Assembly: GCA_023374045.1 (NCBI GenBank)
Contig: CM041776.1
Coordinates: 323,169,925-323,233,924 of the forward strand
Origin: Limonium bicolor
Taxonomy: Eukaryota > Streptophyta > Magnoliopsida > Caryophyllales > Plumbaginaceae
Direction of reading: 5' to 3'
DNA: 64,000 nucleotides
Below are positions 10,363-22,724 of the stretch, piece after piece. The position numbers were made by a program, and so were the translations under genes. Each line of letters begins with the position of its first letter. Position 1 is the stretch's first letter. The notes below the pieces were generated by a model. That model saw nothing but the letters and a program-made list of their open reading frames with translations, did no database searches and had not been told where the DNA came from.

Positions 10363-12315
10363 ATCATGATTTCAGCAGTGCATTTTGTTCCCAATATTAA
10401 CCATATATTACTGTATTAGCCAATAAAAGATGTAGCCATGCTCGTACGTGCGATTCATTGCTCTCTTTTCATTATCTTATCATTGCTGGGTTGCGATGCG
10501 AGGTTGAGGATATTTTGCAATTTGTGGGCCGTATATAACGAATGTTGAAGGAAAAGCAGTTCTACATCGATCTATATATAACTAACCGGTACAATCATGC
10601 ATTTTCGCCTCCTTTCTCGAGGTTTTTTTTTTTTTTTTGATAAAGGCATAGTAAAAACAAACCCAAATCAACCAAAGATCTTTTGACTTCTATATATTAT
10701 GCAAGTGCAACAAACTTTGTATAACAATCTATGCAAGTTGACTCTACCACTATTATTATATTGATTTATTTTACAATTTCGTTCTAATTTTGCTAAGTTA
10801 CTCATTTTTGAGTGTTTAGTTAAAAAACTCTGTTTCTCTCCCACGTTTTTACAATATAGTCTCATTTTTTAGAGCGATTACTCGTGGCTTAAGTCCCTCA
10901 TTTTAATTTGTCGCCACATAACCACACCCGAATAGAAGTCAGATTCTTAATCTTAAACCCCTAACATGCATCAACATGCATTAATGATCTATCATCTCTA
11001 GGAGCACACTATACGCGATATGGCCAATAATTTCTATTATTTATATATTTATGATTTAACTTTTATCTCTTCTGGTTTTGGATCACAACACACTATTACT
11101 ATTATACCCCTACTTCAAATTCCAAATGATCACGTTTCTAGTTTCGGTTATATGCACCTGCTTTTTACCCATCCAATCCATACTAATATTGCTCCTACCG
11201 GTACCGAAAATTTTAAGGAACTTTTTCTCATGTCAAAAGAAAAAAAAAAGGAACTAGCGGGAATATGCGGATATATGGGCCAAAATCTGAACGTCAAAGC
11301 TTAGCCCATTCCAATGAAAATGTTCGATCTACTGTGACAAAATATACTTATATACTAACTTCTATCAATACATCAAACTTTATACTTGTATTATCTTCCA
11401 CCAGAGGCGCATGTTTAAATGTAGTGGAAAAGAAACCCCCACAAGACCAAAACAGCTTCATTAAAGAAGAATGCTCCACAAAAAAAAAGGCATATATAGT
11501 GAAAGAAGGACAAAACCGAAAGGGGATGGATGGTGGGAAAAAGACGACCTTATCTTATTCACAGAAAGAAAATGTACATGATTTATAGATAACAGTGATG
11601 ATAAAGTGGTCTGTATTATTGGGGTAAACAAAATGTGTGGATATACGGTATTAAACAAATGAGTGGACAATATATATAACATACTGTAGGCGGTAGCTCA
11701 TATTATATGGTCGCTCCTAGAATTGTGTTACGTCCCGTAACCGGGTATGGAAAATGAAACTAGCTTTTTTACGAACTTTTTCCCCATTCAAACAAAGCTG
11801 AAAAGGACATACACAGAAAAAGACTCAATCGACACAGGTCTCTGGCCCAAGCCCACATATATGGATCGGTTAATTGATTTTCTACGGAAATATGAATACA
11901 CGCATATATATATATATATATATAGCTACCTACGTCCCTTCCCCTTAATTTGGTCAATTTTGGGAACAAAACAAACCTTGTGCCAATTGAAAAATGTAAG
12001 CATTTTTTATTTGTTGCAAGTAATAAAAAATGTAAGCATTTTAACCGCGTGTATATATATATAGCTACCCTCCCTTTTTAGTACTTTTCTCTTTACACAA
12101 AAAAACCACCCAAAATAGTAAAATTACTTGGTCTAGCTAGCAAGAAGTATCGTATTGATCTCCACAACATCAGGTAATAGAAATTACTTTAATTCGTTCA
12201 AACTAATTTGATCAAATTGAACTAATTGGACATGAGGAGACGCATAACCAACTTGAAACACTTTTCCCTTTCAAAAAAGAAAAACTTGAAACACTTTTCA
12301 ACATGGCTAGGAAAG
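10363..12315. other. spacer shared by both arms
   Basis: AT-rich non-coding sequence, matched in the right arm at about 40260-43170. It contains poly-T runs, a (TA)n tract near 11905-11925 and no recognisable protein. Open stretches at 11020-11588 and 11747-12064 are not preserved in the right arm and look like chance. Confidence 0.6.
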
Positions 12316-12317
12316 TA

Positions 12318-12552
12318 CTCTCCCCGTCCCTTCTTGACCGTCCTCTTCACTATTTGGACTTGTCGTTTGACTTCAATATTTAACATATAAGATGATATAA
12401 TTTTATAAATCTAAGTTTTGTAGTAGATTCCTTAGGTCATAAACTATACATTACAAAAATTAATTTTATAAATTATTTTATAATATGTTTAATATTGAAG
12501 TGAAAAAACGTGCCAAAAAACAAACAGGACAGTCAAAGTGGGACGGAGGTAG
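12318..12552. mobile_element. Stowaway-type MITE, left arm only
   Basis: A 235-bp element bounded by CTCTCCCCGTCCC and GGGACGGAGGTAG, matching the CTCCCTCCGTCCC-type inverted ends of Stowaway (Tc1/mariner-derived) MITEs. It is flanked by TA on both sides (12316-12317 and 12553-12554). The right arm has the empty site with a single TA (near 40253-40256), which fixes the boundaries. Confidence 0.9.
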
Positions 12553-12554
12553 TA

Positions 12555-14337
12555 TAAAAAGGCAGATTAAAATATAATGTAAAGTTTGCATAAGTAACTT
12601 GAAACACTTTTCAAGATTGTTGTTGAACTTTGAGTTTTTAGTTAAGAATGAAGTAAATTTATCCATGTATGGGTCATGTATGCTTTAAATAAGATTCTTT
12701 TGTAGAGTTAGAATTAATAAATTTGCAATGTGCGCATAACTTGAAATTAATTGTCATCATGTAAAATAGTTTATTTTGCATGGAAATTTATAGACAAAAA
12801 CATACATACGTAGGGATTCAAATCATGTATTGTTAAGCTAATAGTAATTGACACTGGATTAATGTAATTCATAAATATGGATAAAATAAAAAAGAAGAAT
12901 TCTTTCAACAAATATTAAGATAAATATCATATATCGTGCGACATATATATACAATAGTATAAATTGAGTCGATTAACTTAAAAGGAAAAGGAGATAGTTA
13001 TAAGAAGAAAAAAATATTATAAATGTAAATGTCTAGAAATATTTGGATGTTGGTATAATTATTAAGACTGCAGCTATTATATCTATAAACTATGTATGTT
13101 ATAGCTATCGTATAGTAATATATAGAAAGGAGTAAAGCTACACCACCGCTTTGGAGACCTAGGATAACAACGAGGAGAAAATTAAGGAAAACAATAATAC
13201 AAAATCATAAGTATGCAAATATCAATGATCAACCAGGTTACAAAGGCTTGTACGCAACCACTAATTTACCATTTCTTTCTTGACATTCCATAAAATAAAA
13301 ACCGGGCCCGGGACCTAGAATATTGACGACAGGCCTCCTTTTCGCTTTTTCAAAGTGCTCAATCAACATTTTTTTAGGTATTGCTTGTATACACATATGA
13401 GCATAATAATAAGATTTTTTTTGTAAATATAATAGTACAAAGAAATCACCCCACTAAAAGGAAATCAGACAAAGCTGGATTATACATGAATCCAGAGAGG
13501 ACTTCCCTAAAAAAGAAACCGTACAGAACCGATATACTACCGACGGACCACAGTATAACGAACAAATCTGACCGACCCGAACCAACAGTACTAAGATACG
13601 GGTATCTTGGGCCCGAATCCAACTTCCCTCTCTTACGCGATTATACATCTTTTTCTGGAAGAATTATCTTCCCTACCTTCATTCATGGCATTGGCCTCTT
13701 TTAAAAATGATTGATCACTTTATTATACTATTACATCAACCGACAGCGGTTTGACTTTGTCACACACCCCTGCTGCAACGTCGTGAGGACACTTGACACA
13801 AATATCTTGCTAAATCTTCTCCTCAAACGTTGCTTAAACAGCCCGACCCGAATTACCATATTTCCACTAGTTTACTACTACTCAAAACACCCTTTTCTCC
13901 CATATCCTGTTGTATTTCACTCAATGAAGCCCGAATTCAGCTGCACTGAACCTAAATTGAATCATGAGCTGCGTATCAAAGTCTTTGGATGCTTCTCTGT
14001 TACTTCTGTCGAAAGTATGAACTAAAAAGTTTGAAACTATACATTTCCATCTCCGTACATAATGTAACCTACAACCTCCAAGTTTATGTAACAATGTCGC
14101 ACATTAGTTGTTGTTTGTATATCTCCCCTGTCATCTTGTCTCGATTTACAACAATCCAACACTTCAATAAGTATATCCACACAATACTAAAATTTGTTGT
14201 TCTCAATTGTAATTAAGGGTTCATTATACCTTATGTGCTGGGAGGAAAATGATTGAATCTAATTACTACACTATTACTATGACTATCATGTTTTGGTTTG
14301 GTTTGCATTACACTACGTTTTCATGCATTGAGGATTG
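12555..14337. other. spacer shared by both arms
   Basis: No gene recognised. A moderately conserved stretch (13380-14216, right-arm equivalent 38545-39427) contains open frames in both arms, but their translations are hydrophobic, lack known motifs and differ by frame-breaking indels. It may be regulatory DNA or a decayed element. Confidence 0.5.
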
Positions 14338-14354
14338 GGTACTCCTTTCTCATG

Positions 14355-14540
14355 TTTTTTTTAGATAAGTTGGCTTGTATTGCATTATCTCAATTGTTAC
14401 AGTTTGGCATCAGGTATTACATTAGGATAGCAACAACTAAGCAGTAGCATATAAGAAGATTGTGTTATTCCCTACCTTTCTTACCTCATTAAAACCTCCT
14501 TAGGTAAGAACCCTATCGGAAAAGCCTAAAGAGGAAAAAT
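14355..14540 (-). mobile_element. SINE-like retroposon with 17-bp target duplication
   Basis: A 186-bp block is flanked by perfect copies of GGTACTCCTTTCTCATG (14338-14354 and 14541-14557). On the minus strand it ends in a short A-rich tail (ATCTAAAAAAAA). Long target duplication plus A tail is the signature of LINE-mediated retroposition. The same insertion is in the right arm, so it predates the divergence of the two arms. The family is unknown and no pol III A/B boxes were confirmed. Confidence 0.65.
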
Positions 14541-14557
14541 GGTACTCCTTTCTCATG

Positions 14558-15395
14558 TGTTGAAGTGACCTATAAGTGAAGTTATGATATGAAGGGTCAT
14601 TAAAGTTCTTAGTTTTGAGCACATTACTATAGTACAAAATAATCTATGTTTAAAACAAGACACCTATTTTGACGGCATATTGTCAACTTTTTGAAATTAT
14701 CGGGGCATATTATGAACTTAATTAAATTTTAAAAAATAGCCGTTATAAAAAAACCAAACTTAAAGTAAATTATGTCAAAGCAAAATGGTCATTCTCTATG
14801 GATGTTAATGACACAGTTAACGTCCATCAGTGAACAGGATACATTGTGAATTCTGACCTTTGAAACCAGGGTACATCACGCATTATGAAATTTTTTTGTG
14901 ACATATTGTGAATTTTTTTTTAACAAATAAGGAATGCAATAAGAACATATCTAACTCCTTAATCATAAGTAACTAAGCTCAAATCAGGTGTGAACCACAT
15001 ATAAAGAATGCATTACTAATTCCAAACACATACCACCCGTTTAATCTAAACCCAAACCATTTGGGGGATCATATAAAGTAGGACTTAGGGTGTTTAGATA
15101 TTTTCTAGAAATAGGTGATTTAGAATACTTTGGCTGACTTTGTGAATATTTATCGAGATGGTTACTCTTAATAAGAAAATAAAAGAAAAAGTATATAACG
15201 CTTGTCGGATTAGCGACCAATTATATATGTACATATTAATGTATTAGTAGTGGATAGTTCTTTTTATTTAAGATGGATTATGGGTTGGTATTTGTGTTTT
15301 TTAATTCGGGGAATTATTTTCAGGTCCTAGTGAATCAAAATACTTTTACGGTTTAATAAGGTGCATTTTTAAGTTGAGTAAGATGCGCTCATAAA
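14558..15395. other. AT-rich spacer shared by both arms
   Basis: No gene seen. The right arm carries a 2.5-kb insertion at the position equivalent to 15103-15111, TTCTAGAAA, which is present once here as the empty target site. Confidence 0.65.
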
Positions 15396-16708
15396 TTCGA
15401 CTGTGCAGCGAGTTTGTACCTGAGCTAGGAGTGGGAAGTTGATTTGGCAGTCCAGTCAGCTGCTGACTGGATTGTTTTACTGATTGGGTTACCTTTTTAC
15501 TATATTAATTTTAAATGGTTGTAACTTTAATATATAAGTCCAAAATGAAAAAAAATTATACCACTGTTCATCTAAATTCAAGCTCTTCAAAACAAAACCA
15601 GGCATGGATATTTTGATAACTTTGAAAAAAAAACTATTTTACATGTGCATAATGATACATTAAAATGATAATATGATTCATTAATTTTGATATTATGATT
15701 CATTAAAATTAATATTATCATTCATTAACTAATAAGTGGTGAATTAGATTACAAATTTCGGAACCCATAAAAAATCATTATTGTTTTAGAGTATTATTAT
15801 TGTTGTATGGTGTATTTTAAACGTTATACGATGAATCATGTATTTTTCATACATACCAAATATTGTTTTGTGTTGTATTATTGTATAAATTTTTTTATTT
15901 TCATATGTTTGCGATGATACACTAAAATGAAAAATATGATTTATTGATATTAAAATTCATTAAAACTGATATTATGATTCATTAACTAATAAGTGGTGAA
16001 TTAGATAACAAACTCCGGAACTGATAAAAAATCATTATTGTTTTTAGTGTATTATATTGTATTGTAATGTATTTTAAACCTTATATGGTAAATCATGTAT
16101 TTTTCTTACGTATCAAATATTGTTTTGTGTTGTATTATTGTTTAAAATATTTTATTTTTATATGTTACTGATGATACATTAAAATTATGGTATGATTCAT
16201 TAAATTAGATATTATGATTCACTGAAATTAGTATTATGATTATTACCTAATAAGTGGTGAATTAGATAACAAATTTCAGAACAAATACTGAATCATTATT
16301 GTTTTGTGGTGTATTATTAATGTTATATGTTGTATTTTAAACTGTATGTGGTGAATCATAAGTGTCGTGGATATATGTTGATATGTATATGTAACTAACA
16401 TAAATTTTAAACTTGTCAAAACATACCCATGATTGGTCTTGTTTTAAAGAGTTTGAATTTAGATGAACAATGGTGCAAATTTTTTAAATTTTGGACTTAT
16501 AGTTTAAAAGTTACAATAATTTAATGACAATGAAATATTATTTATTCCTTTGATTTGTGGAAATCATTGAATCTGTTTATTCCCGTCGCTGTTGGCTGTT
16601 CGCTTCAATCTAAGATGCTGAAAAAACGTTGACATGGCAATTATTTTTCCAGCATAGCATGTGGCTGCACCAACTTAGGTGCAATCGTCCCGCACAATCG
16701 CTGGACTG
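15396..16708. mobile_element. non-autonomous element with long subterminal inverted repeats, left arm only
   Basis: The right arm passes straight through this position (near 34885-34895), so about 1.3 kb was inserted. Sequence near 15565-15625 (TGTTCATCTAAATTCAAGCT and onward) recurs inverted near 16405-16475. The outer ends (GCAGCGAGTTTGTACC and the complement of CACAATCGCTG) are weakly inverted. The interior has three diverged direct repeats of about 300 bp built on GATTCATTAA, TAATAAGTGGTGAATTAGAT and CATTATTGTTTT. A clear target duplication is not visible. Subterminal similarity to the right-arm element suggests the same Mutator-like family. Confidence 0.65.
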
Positions 16709-18743
16709 TTAAATAAGATACATTTTTGAAACGTGTTTACATATAAAAATATAAAGTTTGTTAAATCATAATCATGATTAATATTGTTTCAAGAAACATT
16801 ATTATAATAAACAATAGTATATATTTTTATATTTCACTTATATCTGTAAAAGTATAAAACTTGTAAGAATTTGTGTATAATTAGAACTAAAATAAAAAAA
16901 AATCTCATAACAAGTGTAAATTCTGTTTATTTTACTTCTTTCCTTCTTTGAAGTGAATTAGCTTATTTTGAGTATATATATATAAACCTCTAAATTCATA
17001 GTATAGTTACAAAATTAGAAGTAATAATACAAAATTAATAAATTTGAAACTACACATATTTCTTATTAGAAACTCTAAATTATATATATTTTTGATAACT
17101 TGTAACTTTTTAGAATTCATAATTAAAAAATAAAAAAAAGCAATAGAATAAATGTTAGGATTTATACATATTACCATGTTTGAATTATAATAAATATTTA
17201 GTTTTGGACGTTTCTTATTTGAAGCACTGTATGTTTTTGTTCAGTGACGTGTAACTAACTACGCACATAAGTCTTCGGTTACAAAATGCATATTTATTTT
17301 ATTTATTTTTTTTATTTGATTACGCGCGGAATCTACCTTCTGCGTTAGTGCAACTGCAGGATATGAGCCGCTTCAACCGTGTTGATGGTGACGTGCTCCT
17401 GTTCTATCTGTGCTATGATTACTTGCAACAGTAATTTTTGTAGCTTCCTCGCAGGATCCTGGTAGTTTCGGCCAGTAACGACCTTCGAAGGGTGTTATTA
17501 TTGCCATTCTTGCCCTTCACCGCGTACCGACAACAAATAACATCACGCTTCTGAGCGAACGAAATATAATACTCTTGAAGCTACCTAAGACAAATTTAAC
17601 GCCTTCGAGTTTTTTTTTCAAAAAGAAAAATCACCTTGAGTTGAGTCATGAATTATAAATATATTCTCTTATTTTAATTATATTTATTATTTGTATATAG
17701 TTTGATTTCAATATTTAATGTATATAAGATAAAATAATTTTTAAAATTTAAATTCTGTAAATGATACTTACATTTTAAATTATATATTATAAAATTTAAT
17801 TGTATGAAATTATTTTATCTTATATGTTTAACAATAAATAGAAATATTCCATAAATCAAATAAAACAGTGTAAAATATTTTATTATATATTTAATTCCTC
17901 TCACATAATACTCTTATTAGGTTATATTTTTATATGAACTGTACCTACAATTTCTCTCTTTCATCCATCTCTATTCTAAATTAATCTTTCTGGTGATCAA
18001 TTTATTCTAACCGACCTACATAAATATTCATAAATCAAATCCTCATAGTTTTTCTCAAAGAATATAGTTTTAAATAGAAAAAGAGTGTGAGTGGAATTAT
18101 GTTTTTAGTATAATATAGTGTGACAATATGATATCTAACATATAAAAAAATAAATTATAAATTAATATCCAACCAAATATATTTATAGTTTTAATTTTCA
18201 CTATCTGGAATCATTACACAAAGGGATCAATATGTGAACAATTTGATGTGTTAAAATTATAATATGTTGAGGCTTTAGATTAATTTTAATGAGTTAGGAT
18301 AACAATGCAAAAAGGTCTCGATTATTTTTCGTGAGGACAAACTTTAATTAGTGTTATAATAGATATGCTATTAAATTATAAACATCAATTAAACTTACTT
18401 GAAATTAGATATTATATTACAGTATATAAATAAAAATAAATAACTTAAAATATAGTGATTTCTAAAATATGAGTTTGAGATACAAGACAAAATTACAATT
18501 GATATGATAATATATAAATAATTCATTATATTATAAGACAATTAATGCAACTCATGAATCGGGTGTGTTAATGAATGATAACTTAGTTTTTTATTTATTA
18601 TTTTATCATTTATTTTCTGTCGAAATAATGTATAAAATAATTGTTTTATAGGAGATAAAAACCGATATTAACTTATATATAATGTAATTTAAAATTTAAC
18701 AAAAAATAGTAATGAAGTATATTTGCTCTTTCTATTGAAATAA
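16709..18743. other. AT-rich spacer upstream of the NAC gene
   Basis: Very AT-rich with no coding potential. A GC-richer block at 17320-17560 is conserved in the right arm (34220-34460). Inverted A/T-rich segments at 17640-17860 resemble an old MITE shared by both arms. Confidence 0.55.
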
Positions 18744-18905
18744 GGGTATCCACAATAACAAGAGTGGATTCCACTCCCAAAATAATAATATTTTATTCTT
18801 CTCTCTCTCTCAATCTCTCTCAACTTTTGCTAAACCCACTCACACAACTTCTCTCCTCCATATCATATTTTATCTTTTTATTTTACTAGTTTGGAGTGGA
18901 TGTCC
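18744..18905. mobile_element. Tourist/Harbinger-like MITE near the NAC promoter
   Basis: Ends GGGTATCCACAAT and the complement GGACATCCACTCC are inverted and lie between TAA trinucleotides (18741-18743 and 18906-18908), matching the 3-bp target preference of PIF/Harbinger elements. The right-arm copy is 207 bp. It sits about 370 bp upstream of the NAC start codon. Family assignment is inferred from termini only. Confidence 0.6.
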
Positions 18906-19277
18906 TAAGTCCAGGCCAGCTACTGGTCAAGCGGTCAAGCGACTGAATCGACCAAAAGGGTAGTAAGGGGAATTCCTGTAGGAAACCAACGCGGCTAAGT
19001 CATCGTATTTCGACATCGACGTTGAAGGATCAGCCCCGTTTCAGTGTTCATTTCTTTCTTTTTCGCATTCTCACAAGTGAACTGCTATCTTTCTTCTGTT
19101 TCTCTTTTTCTCAGCTGTATCGTTTTACTCTCTATTCTTACTCAGCGCTCTACAGGGAATCCCTAGAGAACGAATACAAAGACAGAAATCCAGTCTTTTA
19201 ATTCAGAAAACAATTGGTGAAGCTCTAGAGTCGCGGTTGAGAACTTTTATTTTGATCTGTGGCCTCCCGAGTGCAAG
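18906..19277 (+). promoter_or_regulatory. promoter and 5'UTR of the NAC gene, left copy
   Basis: This 370-bp interval between the MITE and the ATG is strongly conserved between arms. It includes a pyrimidine-rich TTTCTTTCTTTTTCGC-type leader typical of plant 5'UTRs. No convincing TATA box was fixed, and the transcription start is not known. Confidence 0.4.
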
Positions 19278-22200
19278 ATGGGGAGTTCTCCGTACGGAAA
19301 TCTACCTTTAGGTTTCAGATTTCGACCGACCGATGTCGAGCTAATTGACCACTACCTTCGTCTTAAAATCAACGGGAACGACAAAGATGTTAGTGTTATC
19401 AGGGAAGTTGATGTCTGCAAGGTCGAGCCTTGGGATTTACCTGGTGAGATCATTTGCTCTTTTTTTTCCGGCGCTTAATACCTTCGATGGAGTCCGTTTC
19501 TGTTTGGTGGTTGAAAACTTCGTCAATCGATGATCAAAAACTCCAAGTTGTAATTTCCTCTGTTTAAGTTTCTCCTTGATTCATGTTAAAGATGCTGATC
19601 CGAAAGAGTCGTGACAAAAAAAAAAAAATTAAAATTTAACATCCGAGGGATCTGCTTTACATGCTTCTGCGGGAGAGTTTCTGGGTCGGATTACTGATAT
19701 TTCCCCCTTTTGCCTGCCCTCCATCGATGAATCTGAGAAACTTTATTTAATAAGGTGTTAGGGTTTTCTACAGTCACCCATCTACTGCTATACGATTTTT
19801 GTGCTGATTTGTCCGTCGGGATGGTACTAATTCACGTTCATGGATATGCTTTTGTTGATCAGTTGTAACAGCGTTTGCTACTAATAATTTTAGCTCTACA
19901 ATTGTGTCTTTGATATACTCTTGTTTTACTGAGAGTTCCGTAATTTTTCTTGTCCAGCTTTGTCAGTCATACAGTCACATGATCAAGAGTGGTTCTATTT
20001 CTGCCCTCGAGACCGCAAGTATCCTAATGGTCAGAGATCCAATCGGGCCACTGAAGCTGGCTACTGGAAAGCTACTGGGAAAGACAGGAGAATAGTTTCA
20101 AGGACATTGGGTTTGATAGGAATGAAGAAAACCCTTGTTTTTTACACGGGCCGGGCTCCCAAAGGAAAGAGAACCCATTGGGTCATCCACGAGTACCGCC
20201 CTACAATCAAGGAGCTTGATGGCACTCAACCTGGACAGGTATTCTGATTGTTCCCATTTCACTGTCAGTGCCTGCTTCTGTCCCGTCATATGAGCTATTT
20301 GGTTGAAGAGTTGGTGTATTATGATGTGTGCTGATTTTACAAGCCAACTGAAATGCATCTTTCCAAATTGTTCCATGTCTTGAATAAACTTTAATTTGTT
20401 AAAACTATGATGTGTAGAGCATCATCTGAACATACCTCAGGCTGTAGTTCTATTTTGAGGTGCGTTTTTTAAATCAGGAAATTTTTGAGATAAAATGTGC
20501 TCGACACATTCGGCTGTGCTAACTGCCTTTTGCTGACTTTGTATACAACTCCTTTCAGGGTGCTTTTGTTCTATGTCGCCTGTTCAAGAAAAGTGATGAG
20601 AAGAAACAGCCTGATGATGATGATGGTTCTGTCCTTGATGAGGGTGAAACAATTGTCTCTTCTCCTTCTGCCACTAATAATACTCCAGCTGGAGATTTAC
20701 CATCAGATCCAGCTTTACTTCAACCATCTTCTCAATCCCGTGGAGAAATGCAGTTGAGCCCATGAGTACTGATAATAAGGTTCCCCAATTTTCTGATGGA
20801 ACTATATCTGACTCTGTCACACCTCTTCCATGCCATAGCAACAGCTTCAATGTCTCTGGAGAAGAAGCTCAGATGAACAAAATAACCACTCCTGAGGTGA
20901 GAAAAACAATTGATATCTCTCATGGTGTGCTTACTTTATGAGGGATTGAGGTGTATCTTACCTTGGTCTTTGATTTAATACAATGCTATGCAGGTGAATT
21001 CACAGATTGATGAGGTCATGAACTACTTCTATGTTCCACCAGAAAAAGGGCCACTGCCGCTGAGGAAGGCAGGACTAGGACTGGCTGAAATGGACCAGCT
21101 CTTCTATGATCCCACCTTTGGAATGCAGAATGGTGTCAACGATGATCAGGATATTTCTGCATTTCTCAATTCTGTTCTTGTTAATCCAGGGGATGACTTT
21201 TCTGAAATGTGGAGTGAAAATCCTCTTCCAGAAAACATCTGGAAGAATTTTGAAGATGTATCTTCAAATAAAGTTAAAAAGGAGAGTGGCTCTTGTAGTG
21301 GTTCAGATGTTGAAGGAGCTCAACCTCAGGTAGTTTAAGTTTTTTTTTTTTAAAAAAAAAAATTAGTAGCACGATTACTCTTTGGTTAATTGCTGGACAG
21401 TTGATTGCTGTTTGTAAATTCATGCACAGTGTCTCTACTCTAGGGGTTCATACTAAATGAGAGCTACTGTTAGAGCCTACGCTTTTCAGAGGCCAAAATA
21501 ATGTCTACTATTTTTTGATAGTTCTCAATCATATTTACATTATTCGTTCAATGCATCAATAATAAAGTCTATACTTGAGTGTTTGTTTTTATAAATATCA
21601 GGTTTCTGGATCTCTTTTACTATGGACACGACTTCGATCAGCATTTTAATCTGCTAGTATTAAATCCCACTGTTTCCTTGCAGAACTATGTCGGCTTTCC
21701 CAGTCCTATTGACAACCAATATGTAAACGAGGCCGAAGGTAGTGCCTGTATCGAAGCTGACCCGCTGGAAGCTGATGACTTATTTTCGGATGCTGCTCTT
21801 GATAGGTTCTGTAATTCAAATGAGCTGTTGCATTCCCTTGCCTATCAACCAAATGCTACACCTAGTTTCGCAAACAGTGACCGCGGAATCAAGATTAGGC
21901 CTCGTATGCGACCAGGTGGTGTGGTATCTACCCCCGAGCCATACCAGGGAACTGCTAGCAGGAGGATTCGTTTACAGGTCGGACAAGCACATAGTAAGGG
22001 GCTGCAATCTGCATCTGAGACGAAGCCCATTGTCACTGAGGTGGATCTGGTGGCCAAAGTTGGAAAGGAAGAGGGTGCAAAGACTGAAACTAGGGATATC
22101 AAGTTTGAAGTGTCGGTCAGGAAGATGCAGAAAAAGAGGAATATGATTGCTAGATCTGTTAAATCTGTTGTTTGGTGGAAGCCCATCTCAGTCCGTCCTG

Positions 22201-22289
22201 TGGCTGCTCTTGGAGTCGTGGCTTTTGCTCTCATGTTCATAGCCATTCTGTACCTGAGGGATCGTCAGATGATACCATCACTTTCCTAG
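19278..22289 (+). CDS. membrane-tethered NAC transcription factor (NTL type), left copy, one frameshift
   Basis: Five exons with GT-AG introns: 19278-19443, 19958-20238, 20559-20896, 20994-21329, 21684-22289. The NAC DNA-binding domain covers about residues 8-165: [19 protein letters not shown] (A), [13 protein letters not shown] (B), [15 protein letters not shown] with [10 protein letters not shown] (C), [16 protein letters not shown] (D) and GAFVLCRLF (E). The acidic middle should be the activation region. A hydrophobic helix ([19 protein letters not shown]) lies near the C-terminus, followed by [10 protein letters not shown], so the protein should be anchored until proteolysis releases the N-terminal factor, as known for NTL proteins. 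Intended length is about 575 residues. Exon 3 lacks one G in a GGG near 20742 compared with the other arm and runs into TGA at 20763-20765. It is either a null allele or an assembly error. Confidence 0.92.
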
Positions 22290-22724
22290 ATAGGAGCTAG
22301 TTTTGTAGTGTAACTGTGTGCTTAGAACCGTAGAATCTTGTGCTATATTAGTAGTCCAGGGAGGGATATAGTTTTATCTTATCTTTTAGTTGGGCTTATT
22401 TATTATGGTGTTCACGCCGTGACCATGATATTTATATGACCCTTTTTGCTTTAGTATGTCTTGGATTTTGGTTTCTCAGCATCGTTGTATATCAGTATCA
22501 GCTCTCCCTTGTTTACTGTGTGTGGAGAGCTGCCCCTGCTGAGATTTGATCTTGTAAAGCATTCTTAGGAATGAAGGTGTTTTCCCTCTTGGGTAAAAAG
22601 GGTGGTCTTACTTTCAACATCGTACTTAAACATACGTATCTATTCGATTTGCAACCGAGTTTGGCAAGGTATTAATTACAAAGAGAATAGACATACGGAT
22701 TTATCTAACTGTATGATTTGAGGA
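22290..22724 (+). other. 3'UTR and downstream of the NAC gene
   Basis: Follows the TAG at 22287. It contains a GTTCACGCCGTGACC near-palindrome (about 22410-22424) and T-rich stretches fitting a plant 3'UTR. No clear polyadenylation site was fixed. Nearly identical in the right arm. Confidence 0.45.

Noticed and set aside
13711..14216. Conserved open stretches present in both arms as candidate small proteins
   Set aside because: They are present in both arms only because the arms are homologous; indels between arms break the frames and no motif is recognisable.
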